Assembly: GCF_030730925.1 (NCBI RefSeq)
Contig: NZ_JAVAMB010000005.1
Span: 62,001-126,000, forward strand
DNA length: 64,000 nt
Source of the DNA: Flavobacterium sp. DG2-3
GTDB lineage: Bacteria; Bacteroidota; Bacteroidia; Flavobacteriales; Flavobacteriaceae
Reading direction: 5' to 3'
Part shown: positions 54,053 to 61,411 of the stretch, piece after piece
Layout of the letters: the number at the start of each line of letters is the position of its first letter
Numbering within the stretch: position 1 is the first letter of the stretch
Made by a program: the position numbers and the translations under genes
The notes under the pieces: model-generated
Seen by the model: the letters and a program-made list of their open reading frames with translations, nothing else
What the model was told of the DNA's origin: nothing
Databases searched by the model: none

Positions 54053-55639
54053 ATGAAATATAGTTTTAAAATAAAAACACTAGGAATTGCTGTAGCGATG
54101 CTATCTACTTTTTCTAGCTGTACAAAGGACTTCGACGAAATAAACAAAGATCCTAATTCATTGACTGAAGATCAGTTGGATGCTACTTTAGCAGGTCCTG
54201 CATTTGCATCTGCACTATATGCAGGTATCCACAACGGTTCTTATTCGTCACCAGGTGTAGATGATCAAGGTACTTGGGGTATTGCAACAGGTATTTTATC
54301 ATCAACATTTATCCACTACTTAAACTGTGGATACGGTACAGAAAGAAATGCTTTCGTAAACGGATACGAAGGTAGAGGATGGACAAGATTTTACACGGTT
54401 GCAGCTCCAGCTCTAACAAATGCTTTTAAAGCATCTGAAGGAAATGCAGAAGCTACTGCGGTATTAAAAATCTGGAAAGTTTTTATGTACAACCAAATGG
54501 TTGATGCTTACGGACCACTTCCTTACACTGAAGCTGGTAACGGAAAAGAAAAAGTTCCTTACGACAGCGTAGAGTTTATTTATGCAGACTTCTTTAAATT
54601 ATTAGACGAAGCAAATGCTACATTAAGTTCTACTTCTGCAACTTCAGTTGCCTCTCTTGCCCCAAACGATAGAGTATACGCAGGAAGTGTTGACAAATGG
54701 AGAATCTTTGGAAACAGTATGAGATTACGTTTGGCTTTAAGAATTTCTGATAAAGAACCTACAACTGCAAAAACTCAGGCTGAAGCTGCTGTAGCTGCCG
54801 GAGTTATGCAAACAAACGATCAGAGTGCATTCTTTAAAGCAAGTAATATTACTCCAAACAACTTAAACATGATTGTAAATAGCTGGGGTTATGTAATGAC
54901 TTCTTCTATGGAAAGTATCTTAGTAGGATACCAAGATCCACGTTTATCAAAATGGTTTGCCCCAATCGCATCAGGAGTATATAGAGGAAACCCAGTTGGA
55001 GGTTTAGAAGATCAATTTGGAACTACTGAATTTTCTAAATTTAATAATGACGAATTAGGGAATGGTCCAAATAATACACGTAGCGAAACTAAAAACATCG
55101 AAATCTTTATGGCCTCTGAAAACTACTTGAGTAGAGCAGAAGGAGCTTTAAATGGATGGAACATGGGTGGAGATGCAAAAACATTATACGAAACAGGAAT
55201 TAGATTATCTCTTGCACAATGGGGATTCACAGATACTGCTGTAGTTAATGCTTACATCAACGGAACAAGTTTGCCAACATTGCCAAACATCTTAACAGTA
55301 TATCCAACATTAGACTTACAAGATATTCCAGTTAAATTGCCAGTTGCATGGTCTGCATCTACTGCTGATCAGAGAACTCAGATTGCAGTTCAAAAATACT
55401 TAGCAATTTTCCCAGAATCTTGGGAAGCTTGGGCAGATTTAAGAAGAAGCGATGCTAAAGTTATCTATCCAGCTTTAAATACTGATAACCCAGATGCTGG
55501 AGTTGGTAAATCTTTGATGAAAAGAATTATTTACACTACAAATGAGTACTCATCAAACAAAGCGGCTGTAGAAGACGGAGTTTCTAAATTAGGAGGTCCA
55601 GATTCAGGTGGAACAAGACTTTGGTGGGACACAAAATAA
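54053..55639 (+). CDS. SusD-like surface glycan-binding lipoprotein
   Basis: The 528-residue protein has a signal peptide and lipobox (FSSC), then the SusD/RagB N-terminal pattern CTKDFDEINKDPNSLTEDQL. The body is the helical TPR-like SusD fold (KIWKVFMYNQMVDAYGPLPY; SMRLRLALRISDKEP; NYLSRAEGALNGW) with a C-terminal ending in GGPDSGGTRLWWDTK. It caps the SusC-like transporter encoded 16 bp upstream and binds the incoming glycan. It belongs to the SusD-like group with the NKDPN motif, common in glycoprotein and host-glycan loci. Confidence 0.93.
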   Translation: MKYSFKIKTLGIAVAMLSTFSSCTKDFDEINKDPNSLTEDQLDATLAGPAFASALYAGIHNGSYSSPGVDDQGTWGIATGILSSTFIHYLNCGYGTERNAFVNGYEGRGWTRFYTVAAPALTNAFKASEGNAEATAVLKIWKVFMYNQMVDAYGPLPYTEAGNGKEKVPYDSVEFIYADFFKLLDEANATLSSTSATSVASLAPNDRVYAGSVDKWRIFGNSMRLRLALRISDKEPTTAKTQAEAAVAAGVMQTNDQSAFFKASNITPNNLNMIVNSWGYVMTSSMESILVGYQDPRLSKWFAPIASGVYRGNPVGGLEDQFGTTEFSKFNNDELGNGPNNTRSETKNIEIFMASENYLSRAEGALNGWNMGGDAKTLYETGIRLSLAQWGFTDTAVVNAYINGTSLPTLPNILTVYPTLDLQDIPVKLPVAWSASTADQRTQIAVQKYLAIFPESWEAWADLRRSDAKVIYPALNTDNPDAGVGKSLMKRIIYTTNEYSSNKAAVEDGVSKLGGPDSGGTRLWWDTK

Positions 55640-55684
55640 TTAATTTGGTAAAGTAAAAGATCAAAAGATTTGTTACTTGAGCAG

Positions 55685-55704
55685 AAGGAGAGGTAACTCT
55701 CCTT
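55685..55704 (+). terminator. Rho-independent terminator after SusD
   Basis: AAGGAGAG (55685-55692) pairs with CTCTCCTT (55697-55704) across GTAA, followed by TTGTTTTAT. It lies 46 bp after the SusD stop. Beyond it, at 55795-55845, is a short ATCTGCG/ATCCGCG-type repeat piece before the BNR gene. Confidence 0.85.
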
Positions 55705-55869
55705 TTGTTTTATAATTAAGTTTCTAAGGTGCAAAGGCTCTAAGCTTCTGAGTTTCTTGGTAACTAATTAATACTAAAAATATAAATCCGTTTTTATCTG
55801 CGTTTTTACGAAGTAAATCCGTTTAATCCGCGTCAAAAGATTTTAACGAACGCATAAAAAAAATAAATA

Positions 55870-56922
55870 ATGAATTTCAAATTAAAAACTACCGCTATCA
55901 TTTTTGCAGCATTTTTATTTTCAAATAATGCAATAAATGCACAAATGAAAGCCGTAAATATAGAAAGCAGTTATATTGCAGATCCGCCTGTTACAGCAGC
56001 AAGCCATGCATCGACATTGGTAGAATACAAACCGAACGAAATTTTAGCAGCTTGGTTTGGCGGAAAATATGAAGGTGCAAAAGATGTCGGAATTTACATT
56101 TCGGCTTATAAAGACAAAAAGTGGTCGGCACCTATAAACCTCATTCGGCCGTTGATTAAAAACGGAGACACGCTTCCATGCTGGAATCCGGTTTTGTTTA
56201 AAAGCAAAAGCCAGAATTTGTATTTGTTTTATAAAATTGGAAAAAATCCGAGAGAATGGTTTGGCGCTATGATTGTTTCGAAAGATAACGGAACAACCTG
56301 GGGAGAACCGAAATATCTTCCAGACGGAATTTTAGGTCCAATTCGAAATAAACCAATCGAAACTACACCTGGCGTAATTTTATGCGGAAGCAGTACAGAA
56401 AGTGTCAATATAGACGAATGGCGCGTACATGTTGAAGAATACACAGAAGCAACCGATTCTTGGAAAAAAATAGCGGTAGAAAACAATCAGAACTTTGATA
56501 TCATTCAGCCGACATTTTTAATTCACAGCGCTACAGATATTCAGATGTTGTCTCGAAGCAAACACAATAAAATAGTTGCCAGCTGGTCGGGAGACAATGG
56601 TAAAAGCTGGATTCGGACGAATACCATAAATGTTATTAATTCTAATTCTGGTATTGATGCTTTAACCGTCAATAAAAACACCTTTTTATTAGTAAATAAT
56701 CCGTTACCAATGGGTAAAGATTGGTTTAACGGAAGAAATATTTTAGATGTTGAATTTTCTAGAGACGGATTAAGATGGAGTAAACTATTCGATCTCGAAA
56801 AACAAGAAAAAGGAGAATTCAGTTATCCGGCTATCATACAAACCACAGATAAAAGAATACATGTTTTATATACTTACGATCGAAAATATATCAAACATAC
56901 CGTTTTTGAGCTTAGTTTATAA
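55870..56922 (+). CDS. BNR/Asp-box beta-propeller, second copy
   Basis: The 350-residue protein has a signal peptide (INAQ) and no lipobox. It shares ordered motifs with the propeller at 6385: AAWFGGKYEGAKD, PCWNPVL, LFYKIGKNPREWFG, GPIRNKPIE, and FSYPAIIQTTDKRIHVLYTY. Asp-box motifs are SKDNGTTW, SGDNGKSW and SRDGLRW. As in the first copy the N-terminal FRIP arginine motif of GH33 sialidases is not seen, so a sialidase label would be unsafe. It follows the SusCD terminator and may be transcribed alone. Removal of a terminal sugar cap from glycoprotein glycans is plausible. Confidence 0.75.
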   Translation: MNFKLKTTAIIFAAFLFSNNAINAQMKAVNIESSYIADPPVTAASHASTLVEYKPNEILAAWFGGKYEGAKDVGIYISAYKDKKWSAPINLIRPLIKNGDTLPCWNPVLFKSKSQNLYLFYKIGKNPREWFGAMIVSKDNGTTWGEPKYLPDGILGPIRNKPIETTPGVILCGSSTESVNIDEWRVHVEEYTEATDSWKKIAVENNQNFDIIQPTFLIHSATDIQMLSRSKHNKIVASWSGDNGKSWIRTNTINVINSNSGIDALTVNKNTFLLVNNPLPMGKDWFNGRNILDVEFSRDGLRWSKLFDLEKQEKGEFSYPAIIQTTDKRIHVLYTYDRKYIKHTVFELSL

Positions 56923-56936
56923 CAACTTGCAATGGT

Positions 56937-57163
56937 ACGCTGATAACGCAGATTCGCTATCGCGAAGACGCTGATTGAGCGGATTTTTTGTTTCACGCAG
57001 ATTTAAAATAATTTAGGCAGATCTGACAGATTCTTTTTATTTAATTAAAAATGATTTAAAAAATAAATCTGCGCTTTCTGCTAAAATCTTTTTTAATCTG
57101 CGTGAAACAAAAAATCCGTTTTAATCCGCGTCTTTACGAAGTAAATCCGTTTTATCCGCGTCC
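56937..57163. repeat. Long ATCTGCG/ATCCGCG palindrome, copy 1
   Basis: It is about 225 bp and imperfectly palindromic throughout. A perfect 23-bp arm pair is at 56981-57003 and 57095-57117 (GTTTCACGCAGATT type). CGCGAAGACG on the left and CGCGTCTTTACG on the right continue the symmetry. It lies before the M28 gene and has a near twin after it (58159-58398). Confidence 0.85.
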
Positions 57164-57183
57164 CAAATTTTTAGATAACGAAT

Positions 57184-58149
57184 ATGAAAATTTTACAGAA
57201 CATTATTATTGTATCCAGTTTCTTCTTTTTGAGCACTATTTCAAACGCTCAGAACATGGCACAAACGTTTTACAAACACGATAAATATTTATCATCTGAT
57301 AAGATGGAAGGCCGTTTTCCTGGAACTAAGCAAAACAATAAAGCGGCGACTTACATTCAGAAGCATTTCAAAAAATATGGTTTGAAAGAGTTTAGAAACT
57401 CCTATTACCAGCCTTTCAAAGTTTTTGTAAAAGAAGGAATCAATAAAATGAAATCGGATAGCGTGACAACTCAAAATGTTGTGGGTTATGTCGAAGGTTC
57501 AGATCCGAAATTAAAAAACGAATACATCGTAATCGGTGCGCATTACGATCACTGGGGTTGGGGCGGACAAGGTTCGGGAAGCAAGAAGAAAGAAGCTTTT
57601 GCAATTCATAACGGAGCAGATGATAACGCTTCAGGAGTTTCGGCTTTGCTGTGCATTTTAGAAGAAGTTTCTAAAATGGAAGTAAAACCAAAACGAAGCA
57701 TCATTTTTATTTCGTTCAGCGGAGAAGAAGAAGGATTAATAGGTTCAAAATATTTCGTAAATCATCTTCCAGTTGCCAAAGAAGCTGTAAAAGTAATGCT
57801 GAATATGGATATGGTCGGAAGATTAAACGATAAAAAAGAGCTTTACATGGGCGGTGCGGGAACTTTTCCTAACGGAGTAGAATTAATGAAAAAACTCCAA
57901 ATAAACAGCGGATTAAATCCAGTTATACACGCAGGCGACGTGGGAGGTTCCGATCATGTTTCTTTTTATAAAGAATCTATTTCGGCGGTTGGTTTTCACA
58001 CAGGCGGACATCCGCAATATCACACACCCGAAGATGATATTGATTTAATCAATTTTGAAGGCGGTGCATTAGTCTCAAAATATATTTTTAATGCATTAAC
58101 AGCAATCGCAAATTACGATCAGGATTTGGTTTTTATTAAGCAAAACTAA
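57184..58149 (+). CDS. M28-family zinc aminopeptidase, exported
   Basis: The 321-residue protein has a signal peptide (ISNAQ). The M28 fold and its two-zinc site are visible: H120 in AHYDHWG, D146 in NGADDNASG, the catalytic E181/E182 of SGEEEG, D209 in NMDMVG, and H280 in QYHTPEDD. M28 enzymes remove N-terminal residues from peptides or cut small dipeptides. Beside SusCD and an N-glycopeptide system it could trim glycopeptides to single glycoasparagines for glycosylasparaginase, which is inference. It lies between two long palindromes and may be an independent unit. An open frame from 57102 overlapping it is spurious. Confidence 0.92.
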   Translation: MKILQNIIIVSSFFFLSTISNAQNMAQTFYKHDKYLSSDKMEGRFPGTKQNNKAATYIQKHFKKYGLKEFRNSYYQPFKVFVKEGINKMKSDSVTTQNVVGYVEGSDPKLKNEYIVIGAHYDHWGWGGQGSGSKKKEAFAIHNGADDNASGVSALLCILEEVSKMEVKPKRSIIFISFSGEEEGLIGSKYFVNHLPVAKEAVKVMLNMDMVGRLNDKKELYMGGAGTFPNGVELMKKLQINSGLNPVIHAGDVGGSDHVSFYKESISAVGFHTGGHPQYHTPEDDIDLINFEGGALVSKYIFNALTAIANYDQDLVFIKQN

Positions 58150-58158
58150 ATTGGATGG

Positions 58159-58398
58159 AACGCGGATGACACGGATTCGCTATTCGCGAAGACGCTGATT
58201 TACGCGGATTTTTATTTTTTTGTTTCACGCAGATTTTAAAATAATCTAGGCAGATTTAACAGATTCTTTTTTTTGTTTAATTAAAATGATTTAAGAATAA
58301 TCTGCGCATTCTGCAAAAATTTTTTAAAATCTGCGTGAAACAAAAAAATCCGCTTTTATCCGCGTCTTTACGAAGTAAATCCGCGTCATCAGCGTCCT
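58159..58398. repeat. Long ATCTGCG/ATCCGCG palindrome, copy 2
   Basis: It is about 240 bp, closely similar to 56937-57163 in order and sequence (ATTCGCGAAGACG, GTTTCACGCAGATTTTAAA, AATCTGCGTGAAAC, CGCGTCTTTACGAAG). The arms around 58214-58240 and 58322-58348 pair almost perfectly. The M28 gene lies between the two copies. Confidence 0.85.
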
Positions 58399-58448
58399 TA
58401 ACAAGTTAAGTTAATTAGTTTTTGTTTTTTAAATGAAGGCGGTGTCTA

Positions 58449-58814
58449 TCAAATGGTATAGACGCCGTCTTTGACTTTAAAAGCCCATGCAGCCATCGCA
58501 TCAATAACGGGAAGCAAGCCTGTTCCAGCGTTGCTTAATTTATACGTTACAAATGGAGGCACAACGGGTTTCGCTTCACGAATTACCAATCCGTCTGCTT
58601 CTAATTGTTTTAAATGTTGAATGAGCATTTTTTCTGTAACTGCAGGAATGGCTCTTTTCAATTCGCTATAACGTTTATCTCCAGTCGATAAATGATATAA
58701 AATAATAGGCTTCCAGTAGCCTCCAATTTTCTCCATAACAAAAGTCACGGGACATTTTTCCAATGCATACTGCTTGTTTTCCTGAATAGTAGATGATTCT
58801 TTAATTGCGGTCAT
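58449..58814 (-). CDS. HxlR-family transcriptional regulator
   Basis: The start at 58814 gives MTAIKESSTIQENKQYALEK and 121 residues, the normal size. An upstream ATG at 58889 would add a poorly conserved stretch read through the promoter region. The winged-helix domain is clear: CPVTFVMEKIGGYWKPIILY, RYSELKRAIPAVTEKMLIQH, and LEADGLVIRE with the family-typical leading Cys (about residue 21). HxlR proteins often repress divergent oxidoreductase genes and respond to reactive or electrophilic compounds. The NmrA-like gene is divergent, with 81 bp between the starts, and an inverted repeat in between is the likely operator. Confidence 0.9.
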   Translation of the reverse strand: MTAIKESSTIQENKQYALEKCPVTFVMEKIGGYWKPIILYHLSTGDKRYSELKRAIPAVTEKMLIQHLKQLEADGLVIREAKPVVPPFVTYKLSNAGTGLLPVIDAMAAWAFKVKDGVYTI

Positions 58815-58833
58815 AATACATACTTTAGGGTAA

Positions 58834-58868
58834 GTACTTGTATAAAAGTAAGTACAAATATACCTTTG
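58834..58868 (+). promoter_or_regulatory. Promoter of the NmrA-like gene with overlapping HxlR operator
   Basis: TTG at 58838-58840 and TACCTTTG at 58861-58868 are spaced by 20 nt and match the Bacteroidota consensus TTG-N17-23-TAnnTTTG. The inverted repeat GTACTT-N10-AAGTAC (58834-58855) covers the -33 element and spacer, a position where HxlR would block RNA polymerase. Confidence 0.65.
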
Positions 58869-58895
58869 TCTTGTTAAATAAAAAAACATTTTAAG

Positions 58896-59771
58896 ATGAA
58901 AATTATAATCTCAGGTTCATTAGGAAACATAGGAAAGCCATTAACGGCACAATTAGTACAGTCAGGACATGACGTAACGGTTATTAGCAGTAATGCAGAT
59001 CGAAAAGAAGCAATTGAAAATCTGGGCGCAAAAGCCGCAATAGGATCAGTTAGTGATCCCGATTTTCTTTCTAAAACTTTTGTTGGAGCAGATGCTCTTT
59101 TTGCGATGACTCCTCCAAATATGGGTGGTGTCAATATTATTCAAAACACGACTGATGCTGGTACCGCTTTCGCGAAAGCAATCCAAACCGCCAACATTAA
59201 AAGAGTAGTAATGCTAAGCAGTATTGGAGCCGATTTGCCAACAGGAAACGGACCAATTGCAGGTTTGTATAATATTGAGAAGATTTACGAGAAATTAGAC
59301 ACTTCTATCACTTTTTTAAGAGCAGGATATTTCTATTTCAATTTCTTTAATGATATCCCGATGATAAAAGGAGCGGGGATAATGGGAGCCAATTTTCCTG
59401 CATCAAACCAAATTCCGCTAGTGCATCCAGAAGATATTGCTGCCGCTGCCGCAGAAGAATTGCAGAAAACTCAAGAAGGTAAAAACATTCGATATATTAT
59501 TAGTGATGTAAAAATACCTTCAGAAATTGTAAAAGCGTTTGGAACTGCCATTGGCAAACCAGAACTTCCGTGGGTTGAATTTACAGACGAACAATATTTC
59601 GGTGGAATGACGCAAGCTGGCGTTCCAGAAGAAATGGCTGGTTTGTATACCGAAATGGGAACGGGCTTAAGAAACGAAACCATAGCTGCAGATTTCTTAA
59701 ACAATGATGGAAAGGCAAATGGTAAAATCAAATTGGAAGATTTTGCAAAAGAATTCGCTTCAAAATTCTAG
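58896..59771 (+). CDS. NmrA-like NAD(P)-binding oxidoreductase
   Basis: The 291-residue cytoplasmic protein has the atypical SDR/NmrA fold: the glycine-rich loop GSLGNIG (7-13), ISSNADRKEAIENLGAKAAIG for the second strand and helix, DALFAMTPPNMGGVN, and MLSSIGADLPTGNGPI. It probably reduces a quinone or similar compound or senses NADPH; NmrA-like proteins next to HxlR regulators often act in quinone or electrophile handling. It is divergent from the HxlR gene and ends in a minus-strand-oriented terminator region before the DUF4374 gene. Confidence 0.88.
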   Translation: MKIIISGSLGNIGKPLTAQLVQSGHDVTVISSNADRKEAIENLGAKAAIGSVSDPDFLSKTFVGADALFAMTPPNMGGVNIIQNTTDAGTAFAKAIQTANIKRVVMLSSIGADLPTGNGPIAGLYNIEKIYEKLDTSITFLRAGYFYFNFFNDIPMIKGAGIMGANFPASNQIPLVHPEDIAAAAAEELQKTQEGKNIRYIISDVKIPSEIVKAFGTAIGKPELPWVEFTDEQYFGGMTQAGVPEEMAGLYTEMGTGLRNETIAADFLNNDGKANGKIKLEDFAKEFASKF

Positions 59772-59786
59772 TGCTTTAAATATTTT

Positions 59787-59916
59787 AAACACATAGAAAC
59801 ATAGTTTTGCATACTTGAAAAAGGCGTTTCACTTATTTAAATGCACATAGCAGACTATTAAATTATTTGTTTCCTTCGCATATTTTGACATAAAAAGTCT
59901 ATGTTTCTATGTGTTT
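59787..59916. repeat. 18-bp perfect inverted repeat (ACACATAGAAACATAG type)
   Basis: AAACACATAGAAACATAG (59787-59804) is the exact reverse complement of 59899-59916. Related single arms occur at 35193-35210 and about 39976-39991. It lies in the 268 bp gap between convergent genes, where no other gene is seen. Confidence 0.8.
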
Positions 59917-59942
59917 AACTTAAAAACTATTTTAATAAAAAA

Positions 59943-59977
59943 AACATTCCGCTTGCTATAAATAGAAGCGGAATGTT
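59943..59977 (-). terminator. Terminator of the DUF4374/TonB receptor operon
   Basis: AACATTCCGCTT (59943-59954) pairs perfectly with AAGCGGAATGTT (59966-59977). On the minus strand it is followed by T6ATT, so it ends transcription of the minus-strand operon. It may also serve the convergent NmrA-like gene. Confidence 0.85.
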
Positions 59978-60039
59978 CGATTAAAAAAAAACTCAAGTGA
60001 ATGAAATCTTAGAGATTGTTATTCACAACCTTTTATTTT

Positions 60040-61374
60040 TTAGAATACCCCAATGTAGTGGTTTCCTGGTTTGTTTAGCAATTTAGCACCTTTAGTAACT
60101 TTTCCAGAAGGAATATCAATTACATAAATGTTACCATCTTTTCCAACTGGTGTTACAGCGATGTAGAAGTTGTTTCCATCAACAACAAAACCTTGGTATT
60201 GTCCGAAATTTAAATCAGCATCATAATCAATTCCTTCAACTTTTGTAGCAGTTTTTGCATTTAAGTCTAATCTAGCTAGATAACCTTGTTCAGTTCCCTC
60301 AAAAGTATATACCGCATACGCAATTCCGTTTCCAGCATATCTCCAAGCATCGATATAACTTCCTTTAACTCCTAAAGCTGTATCTAAACTAAATACATAA
60401 GAATTGTCATATTCGTTGTTTTGGTTGATTTTTAAGATGTAAGAACCTTTTTGAGCATCTCTTTGTGTTGCTTGGTAAATATTACCATCTGTAGCCACAA
60501 AACTGTTGAAACTTCTGTATCCGCTTGTATCTCCAAAACCTACAGTCGAAGTAATAACTTTTGGATTTTCTAACGAAGGGTAATCAACAACAACAGATTT
60601 TGAACCTAAACGAGTGAAAGAAGATGCATTTTGTCCTGTTGCAGGATCTGTTTTACGCATCCAAGTTCCAATGATTAATTTGTTTCCTGCTTTATTTAAA
60701 GTTGGAGCATCTAGACGGAAAATATGGTGTCCTTGTGCTTCTTCTTCAGCGCTTAACGGAATTTCATATTGTTTGAATGCAGAAATTAGAGTTTGCTTCA
60801 TGTCTAAAGACAGTACTGTAGCTTTTCCTCTTGTATTTTTATAGGTCTTGTCTTCATTTGTATTTACTATTGGAGTACTTACGTTTACAGCCACACCCGT
60901 TTTATCTCCGTCAAAAAGTTTTACCCATCTTGGAGAAGTTCCAGCATATTGAGAAATATTTACTTTTGCATTAGATTCAATAAATTTATTTCCTCCAGTA
61001 ACTTGGTACGTCATAAATTCTCCACCATTTGCACCGGTATACGTAATATTGAAAAGTGTGTTTCCATCTACAGAAGACTGTAAACGAGCCGTTCTATTCG
61101 ATTGAACAGCAACTCCCTGATCGTAAACATTTACAGAGAAGTTAGGGTCAATTGCATTTTCTTTACTAATAGCGTAAACTCTAGTTCCACCGTTTCCATC
61201 ACCTGGATCTGTTTGCATCAAAGCTCCTGCTACAGTAATCCATCTTCCGTCTGTTATTGGATTAACTGGTTCTGCATTTTCATTTTTGTTATCATCACTA
61301 CTACATGATGCAGTCAGCGCTAATGCACCTAGTAATAAACCAGAGGTAAATAGTTTAAAGTTGTTCTTTTTCAT
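60040..61374 (-). CDS. DUF4374 lipoprotein
   Basis: The 444-residue protein has a lipobox (LTASC). It is beta-rich with repeated blade-like segments: GRWITVAGALMQTDPGDGNG, FNSFVATDGNIYQATQRDAQ, GSYIDAWRYAGNGIAYAVYTF and the typical ending DIPSGKVTKGAKLLNKPGNHYIGVF. This matches DUF4374 surface propeller lipoproteins. They are usually encoded next to TonB-dependent receptors and are thought to help bind iron-siderophore complexes, which fits the receptor gene 37 bp upstream. The precise ligand is unknown. Confidence 0.85.
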   Translation of the reverse strand: MKKNNFKLFTSGLLLGALALTASCSSDDNKNENAEPVNPITDGRWITVAGALMQTDPGDGNGGTRVYAISKENAIDPNFSVNVYDQGVAVQSNRTARLQSSVDGNTLFNITYTGANGGEFMTYQVTGGNKFIESNAKVNISQYAGTSPRWVKLFDGDKTGVAVNVSTPIVNTNEDKTYKNTRGKATVLSLDMKQTLISAFKQYEIPLSAEEEAQGHHIFRLDAPTLNKAGNKLIIGTWMRKTDPATGQNASSFTRLGSKSVVVDYPSLENPKVITSTVGFGDTSGYRSFNSFVATDGNIYQATQRDAQKGSYILKINQNNEYDNSYVFSLDTALGVKGSYIDAWRYAGNGIAYAVYTFEGTEQGYLARLDLNAKTATKVEGIDYDADLNFGQYQGFVVDGNNFYIAVTPVGKDGNIYVIDIPSGKVTKGAKLLNKPGNHYIGVF

Positions 61375-61411
61375 ATTTATGGATTTAAAAAATTAGTTAT
61401 TTATAATGTGA

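Noticed and set aside
57102-57284. 60-residue open frame overlapping the M28 start
   Set aside because: It begins inside the long palindrome and is out of frame with the signal-peptide-bearing M28 gene.
58815-58889. Upstream start for the HxlR regulator
   Set aside because: It would read through the divergent promoter and operator; the normal-sized protein starts at 58814.
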